Source: UBA11740 sp049273695 | Lineage (GTDB): Bacteria > Acidobacteriota > Blastocatellia > Pyrinomonadales > Pyrinomonadaceae | Direction: 5' to 3' | Length of the DNA: 64,000 nt | Assembly: GCA_049273695.1 (NCBI GenBank) | Contig: JBASRE010000053.1 | Coordinates: forward strand, 52,524 to 116,523 | Shown here: positions 59,775 through 64,000 of the stretch, piece by piece | How positions within the stretch are numbered: position 1 is the stretch's first letter | How the letters are laid out: each line of letters opens with the position of its first letter | Translations under genes and position numbers: made by a program | Notes under the pieces: generated by a model | What the model was told of the DNA's origin: nothing | The model's input: only the letters and a program-made list of their open reading frames with translations | The model's database searches: none

Positions 59775-61013
59775 ATGATGAAGCGTTATCTAACCATCGC
59801 CTTCCTCGTTGTCGTGATCGCCCAAACAACTCTTGCTCAGGACTGGACCCAATGGCGCGGACCCGCACGCGACGGCCTCGTGCCCGCTGCGAACACGCCT
59901 GCGTCCTGGCCTGCATCGCTGCGTCGCGCCTGGCGAGTTGAGATCGGCGAAGGTTATTCCTCTCCCGTGGTTTCGCATGGCAAAGTTTTCCTGCACGCGC
60001 GCCGCGATCCCGAAGAAGTCGTCGTCGCGATTAATCTCGCTGACGGCAAGATTCTCTGGCAGCAGAAGTACGCGGCAGACTTCAAGAAGAACCAGTACGC
60101 CGTAAAGATGGCGAAAGGGCCAAACGCGACTCCGCTCTTAATCGGTAATCGCCTCTTCACGCTCGGCGTGACCGGCATCCTGAACGCGTGGGACACAGCG
60201 ACGGGCAAGCAGATCTGGACGCAGGACTTTTCCAAAACTATCGATACCTCAAAAATGTTTTGCGGCACGGCCGCATCCCCGCTTGCGTCAGGCGGGCGCG
60301 TGGTCGTCCAGACTGGCAGCGATATTCACGGCGGGCAAATCGTCGCGCTGGATCCGGCGAATGGAAAAATCGCGTGGGAATGGAAAGGACCAGGGCCCGG
60401 CTACGCTTCGCCGGTGATCATTGAGATCGCGGGCAAGCAACAAATTGTCACGATGACGAATGGTTCCATCGTCGGTCTTGAGGCAAATACGGGAGCCGAA
60501 CTTTGGACGGCGCCTTTTCCCGACGAATGGCACGAGAACATTGTGACTCCCGTCTGGACCGGAACGCACCTGATTGTTTCGGGCACGCGTCAGGGCACGC
60601 ATGCGTTTTCCCTGAGTCAGCCTGCCGGCAAATGGCAAGCGACTGAGGTTTGGAAAAATGCCGACATAGCGATGTACATGAGCTCGCCGGTTTACGGCGA
60701 TGGTTTGATTTACGGCATGTCGTCGAAAAAGAAAGGACAGTTCTTCGCGCTCGATGTAAAGACTGGCGCGGTTCGCTGGGCCACCGAAGGCCGCGAAGGC
60801 GATCACGCCTCAGTGCTTTTGACGCCGCGTCATGTTGTTTTTCTGACGAACGGCGCGGACTTGATCGTAGCGGCACGCGCCGCTGACAAGTTCACGGTTG
60901 AGAAGCGTTACGACGTAGCCGATGCCGAAACCTGGGCTATCCCAGTGCTCCTCGGCTCAAGTGTTTTAGTGCGCGACGCCACCGGCCTGATGCTCCTGAC
61001 CGCGGGGACGTGA
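59775..61013 (+). CDS. Secreted PQQ-like beta-propeller protein
   Basis: A 412-residue protein with a signal peptide (KRYLTIAFLVVVIAQTTLAQ) and repeated PQQ/YVTN-type blades: DWTQWRGPARDGL at the start, VVAINLADGKILWQQ, LNAWDTATGKQIWTQ, IVALDPANGKIAWEW, IVGLEANTGAELWT and FFALDVKTGAVRWA. The fold is that of BamB and of many envelope proteins; no quinone ligand residues can be confirmed. The open frame upstream comes from the heptamer tract, so the ATGATG after it is chosen. Confidence 0.9.
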   Translation: MMKRYLTIAFLVVVIAQTTLAQDWTQWRGPARDGLVPAANTPASWPASLRRAWRVEIGEGYSSPVVSHGKVFLHARRDPEEVVVAINLADGKILWQQKYAADFKKNQYAVKMAKGPNATPLLIGNRLFTLGVTGILNAWDTATGKQIWTQDFSKTIDTSKMFCGTAASPLASGGRVVVQTGSDIHGGQIVALDPANGKIAWEWKGPGPGYASPVIIEIAGKQQIVTMTNGSIVGLEANTGAELWTAPFPDEWHENIVTPVWTGTHLIVSGTRQGTHAFSLSQPAGKWQATEVWKNADIAMYMSSPVYGDGLIYGMSSKKKGQFFALDVKTGAVRWATEGREGDHASVLLTPRHVVFLTNGADLIVAARAADKFTVEKRYDVADAETWAIPVLLGSSVLVRDATGLMLLTAGT

Positions 61014-61862
61014 ACGGGCAGAAGGCAGATATCAGATATCAGATATCAGATGTCAGAGGTCAGAGGTCAGACAGCAGACGGCAGGAGGCAGAAGGCAGAA
61101 GGCAGTGAGCAGAAGGCAGAAGGCAGGCGGCAGGCGGCAGGCGGCAGTGAGCAGAAAGCAGAAGGCAGTAGCTACTGACGCGGGGACACGGGGACGGGGA
61201 GACGCGGGGGAAGGCAGCAGACGGCGGGAAGGCAGCGGGCGGGAGGCAGCCGTCAAAAACTTGGTTTCGGGTTTCGAGTTCCGAGTTCCGAGTTCCGAGT
61301 TCCGAGTTCCGAGTTCCAAGTTCCGAGTTCCGAGTTAAGAGCTAAGACTAAGACTAAGACTAAGACTAAGACCTAAGTCCAAAGTCCAAAGTCCTAAGGC
61401 AAAAGAGGAATCCACAGATTACGCAGATTACACAGAGAGGAAGAAGCAGAAGGCAGAAAGCAGAAGGCAGTAGCTACTGACGCGGGGACACGGGGACGGG
61501 GAGACGTGGGGGAAGGCAGCAGACGGCGGGAGTGAGCGATACGGTCCGGAGCTGCTGTCTGACCTCCGACCTCTGACCTCTGACTTCTGACTTCTGAGCT
61601 CTGCCTTCTCCTTTGGACTTAGGACTTAGTCTTAGGTCTTAACTCGGAACTCGAAACTCGAAACCCGAAACTCGAAACTTTGTTTCGTCTGCTCACCGCC
61701 CACTGCTCACCGCCCGCTGATGCAGTATCTGCGCCCCCTCTGCACTATATGAGAGCCTGGCCCGACCCGTTCTCAGCGTAAACGCTTTAGAACAACCCTA
61801 TCCTGCATTCAACTGCGACGGCATACCGCTTGTAGTTGTTCTCATTGAGGAGACAATCGAGA
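61014..61862. repeat. Large inverted array of several heptamer families
   Basis: Over about 670 bases, tracts of TCAGATA, GGCAGAA, GAGTTCC, AAGACT and AAAGTCC units (61020-61400) face their complements in reverse order (61560-61680: GGACTTA, AACTCGG, GAAACTC). A 60-bp stretch with GCAGTAGCTACTGACGCGGGG occurs twice (about 61163 and 61466). No gene is seen; the last 130 bases hold the promoter of the next gene. Confidence 0.85.
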
Positions 61863-62483
61863 ATGAAAACAATCAACTACAACGGAAGAGTGGGAAGAGC
61901 TGTCTTAGCTTTCTCTTTAATATTTGGATTCGGAATCATGATGAGCGTGACGGCTCAGGCGCAGGATCGCAGAAACGGTCAATGGCAGCGCCGTGATCGC
62001 GATCGGGACCAGATTCGCGCGCGCCGGGAAGCTCTGCGGCAGCGTGAAGCGCAGATTATTGCCCAGCGTAGAGCCCAGCAGCAGGCCCAGCGCAATGATC
62101 GCTACAATCGTAATCGTGTCTATAACAACGGCACCTACAACAACGGCGGCTATAACAATGACGGTACTTATAACAATGGTGGCTACAACAATGGCGGCTA
62201 TAACAACGGCAATCAGATTGCGCTTAACCAGGGATACCAGCAGGGTATAAGCACTGGCTCGAGTGATGCGCAACGTCGCCAGAGCTACAGCCCGGAGCGT
62301 TCAAAACATTACAAGAATGCGAGCTCGCAGGCTTTTCGAGAAGGTTTCGTGCGGGGCTATGACGCAGGCTATCGCCAGTATGCTGGTTACAACAGCGGTG
62401 GCTACGACAACAATAGTGGCCGAACGGGCAATGCCGGTGGCGGCATCGGTGACATCCTGGGCGCAATCCTTGGCCGTCCCTGA
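61863..62483 (+). CDS. Secreted protein with Asn-Gly-Tyr repeats
   Basis: A 206-residue protein. A signal peptide (VLAFSLIFGFGIMMSVTAQAQ) is followed by an Arg/Gln-rich helix (about 35-80), a repeat region of YNNGG/YNNGT units (about 85-120) and a C-terminal part with FREGFVRGYDAGYRQY. GAGGAG lies ten bases before the ATG. Proteins of this type are common in soil bacteria and of unknown role. A terminator follows. Confidence 0.78.
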   Translation: MKTINYNGRVGRAVLAFSLIFGFGIMMSVTAQAQDRRNGQWQRRDRDRDQIRARREALRQREAQIIAQRRAQQQAQRNDRYNRNRVYNNGTYNNGGYNNDGTYNNGGYNNGGYNNGNQIALNQGYQQGISTGSSDAQRRQSYSPERSKHYKNASSQAFREGFVRGYDAGYRQYAGYNSGGYDNNSGRTGNAGGGIGDILGAILGRP

Positions 62484-62484
62484 C

Positions 62485-62516
62485 AGAGGTCAGTACCGCG
62501 AGCGGTAGCGACCGGG
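62485..62516. repeat. Half copy of the GGTCAGTACC palindrome
   Basis: GGTCAGTACCGCGAGCGGTA matches one arm of the element at 50200-50270; the other arm is missing. Confidence 0.75.
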
Positions 62517-62557
62517 TTACGCGCTCCAACAACGGACAAACAACCTCCAACCTGAAG

Positions 62558-62591
62558 ATGCCGCGATTAAATCCTCGCGGCATTTTTCTTT
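62558..62591 (+). terminator. Intrinsic terminator, target of the group II intron
   Basis: ATGCCGCGA and TCGCGGCAT form a perfect 9-bp stem with an 8-base loop, followed by TTTTTCTTT. The intron begins immediately after the T-tract. Confidence 0.9.
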
Positions 62592-62592
62592 G

Positions 62593-64000
<1,408 letters not shown>

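Noticed and set aside
61014..61690. Repeat-derived frames of 77-88 codons
   Set aside because: They only translate the heptamer tracts.

Overview
The window reads as a chromosomal segment of a free-living, aerobic, Gram-negative-type bacterium with a moderately GC-rich genome. Gene content (DinB, VOC and TlpA-like proteins, small toxin-antitoxin pairs, a secondary-lipid-type polyketide synthase, class C group II intron) and very abundant intergenic repeats fit an Acidobacteriota member of the Blastocatellia type. This placement is inference; there is no rRNA or other marker to prove it. No tRNA, rRNA or CRISPR array was seen.

Layout. (1) 1-11.5 kb, minus strand: a colinear lipid/polyketide cluster made of two small conserved-looking proteins, an ABC1/UbiB-type kinase, a hotdog protein, a 2.1-kilo-residue AT-KS-pseudoKS-KR-DH synthase, a Sfp-type phosphopantetheinyl transferase and a tandem acyl carrier protein gene that runs off the left edge. 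(2) 11.7-15.3 kb: a VTC-domain protein and a cation/proton antiporter on plus; a membrane protein and a flavin reductase on minus. (3) 15.9-17.4 kb: an AhpD-like gene with an in-frame UGA in place of the second Cys of CxxC, followed by a SECIS-like hairpin, so a predicted selenoprotein, then folP. (4) 17.4-30.8 kb: housekeeping and stress genes (VOC, DinB, two tandem FAD oxidoreductases, amino acid permease, tandem UspA, Ada, aldehyde dehydrogenase, EamA transporter). (5) 31.0-31.6 kb: a strong candidate for an unrecognised structured RNA of about 550 nt on minus, with its own sigma70-like promoter, many GNRA/UUCG-capped hairpins and an intrinsic terminator. (6) 31.7-51.2 kb: two thioredoxin-fold secreted proteins, Tag glycosylase, a very large hybrid histidine kinase, a DEDDy exonuclease, RmuC, an AddB-like nuclease, a nucleotidyltransferase pair, and a GAF/subtilase pair. 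(7) 51.7-55.6 kb: two tandem 90-residue peptides that share an identical aromatic and Cys-rich C-terminus, a HicBA module and an ABC exporter with a Pro/Met-rich N-terminal extension; this may be a ribosomally made peptide locus. (8) 56-62.5 kb: secreted and envelope proteins. (9) 62.6 kb to the right edge: a class C group II intron with its reverse transcriptase, inserted directly after a terminator.

Two repeat systems cover the window. One is a set of 50-110 bp composite palindromes in several sequence families, found between genes, across start and stop codons, nested in each other, and inserted in frame inside coding sequences (at least four inside the AddB-like gene and one that explains an extra stretch in one of two tandem paralogues). 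The other is made of 7-8 bp tandem repeats, usually arranged as two inverted arms near gene ends.
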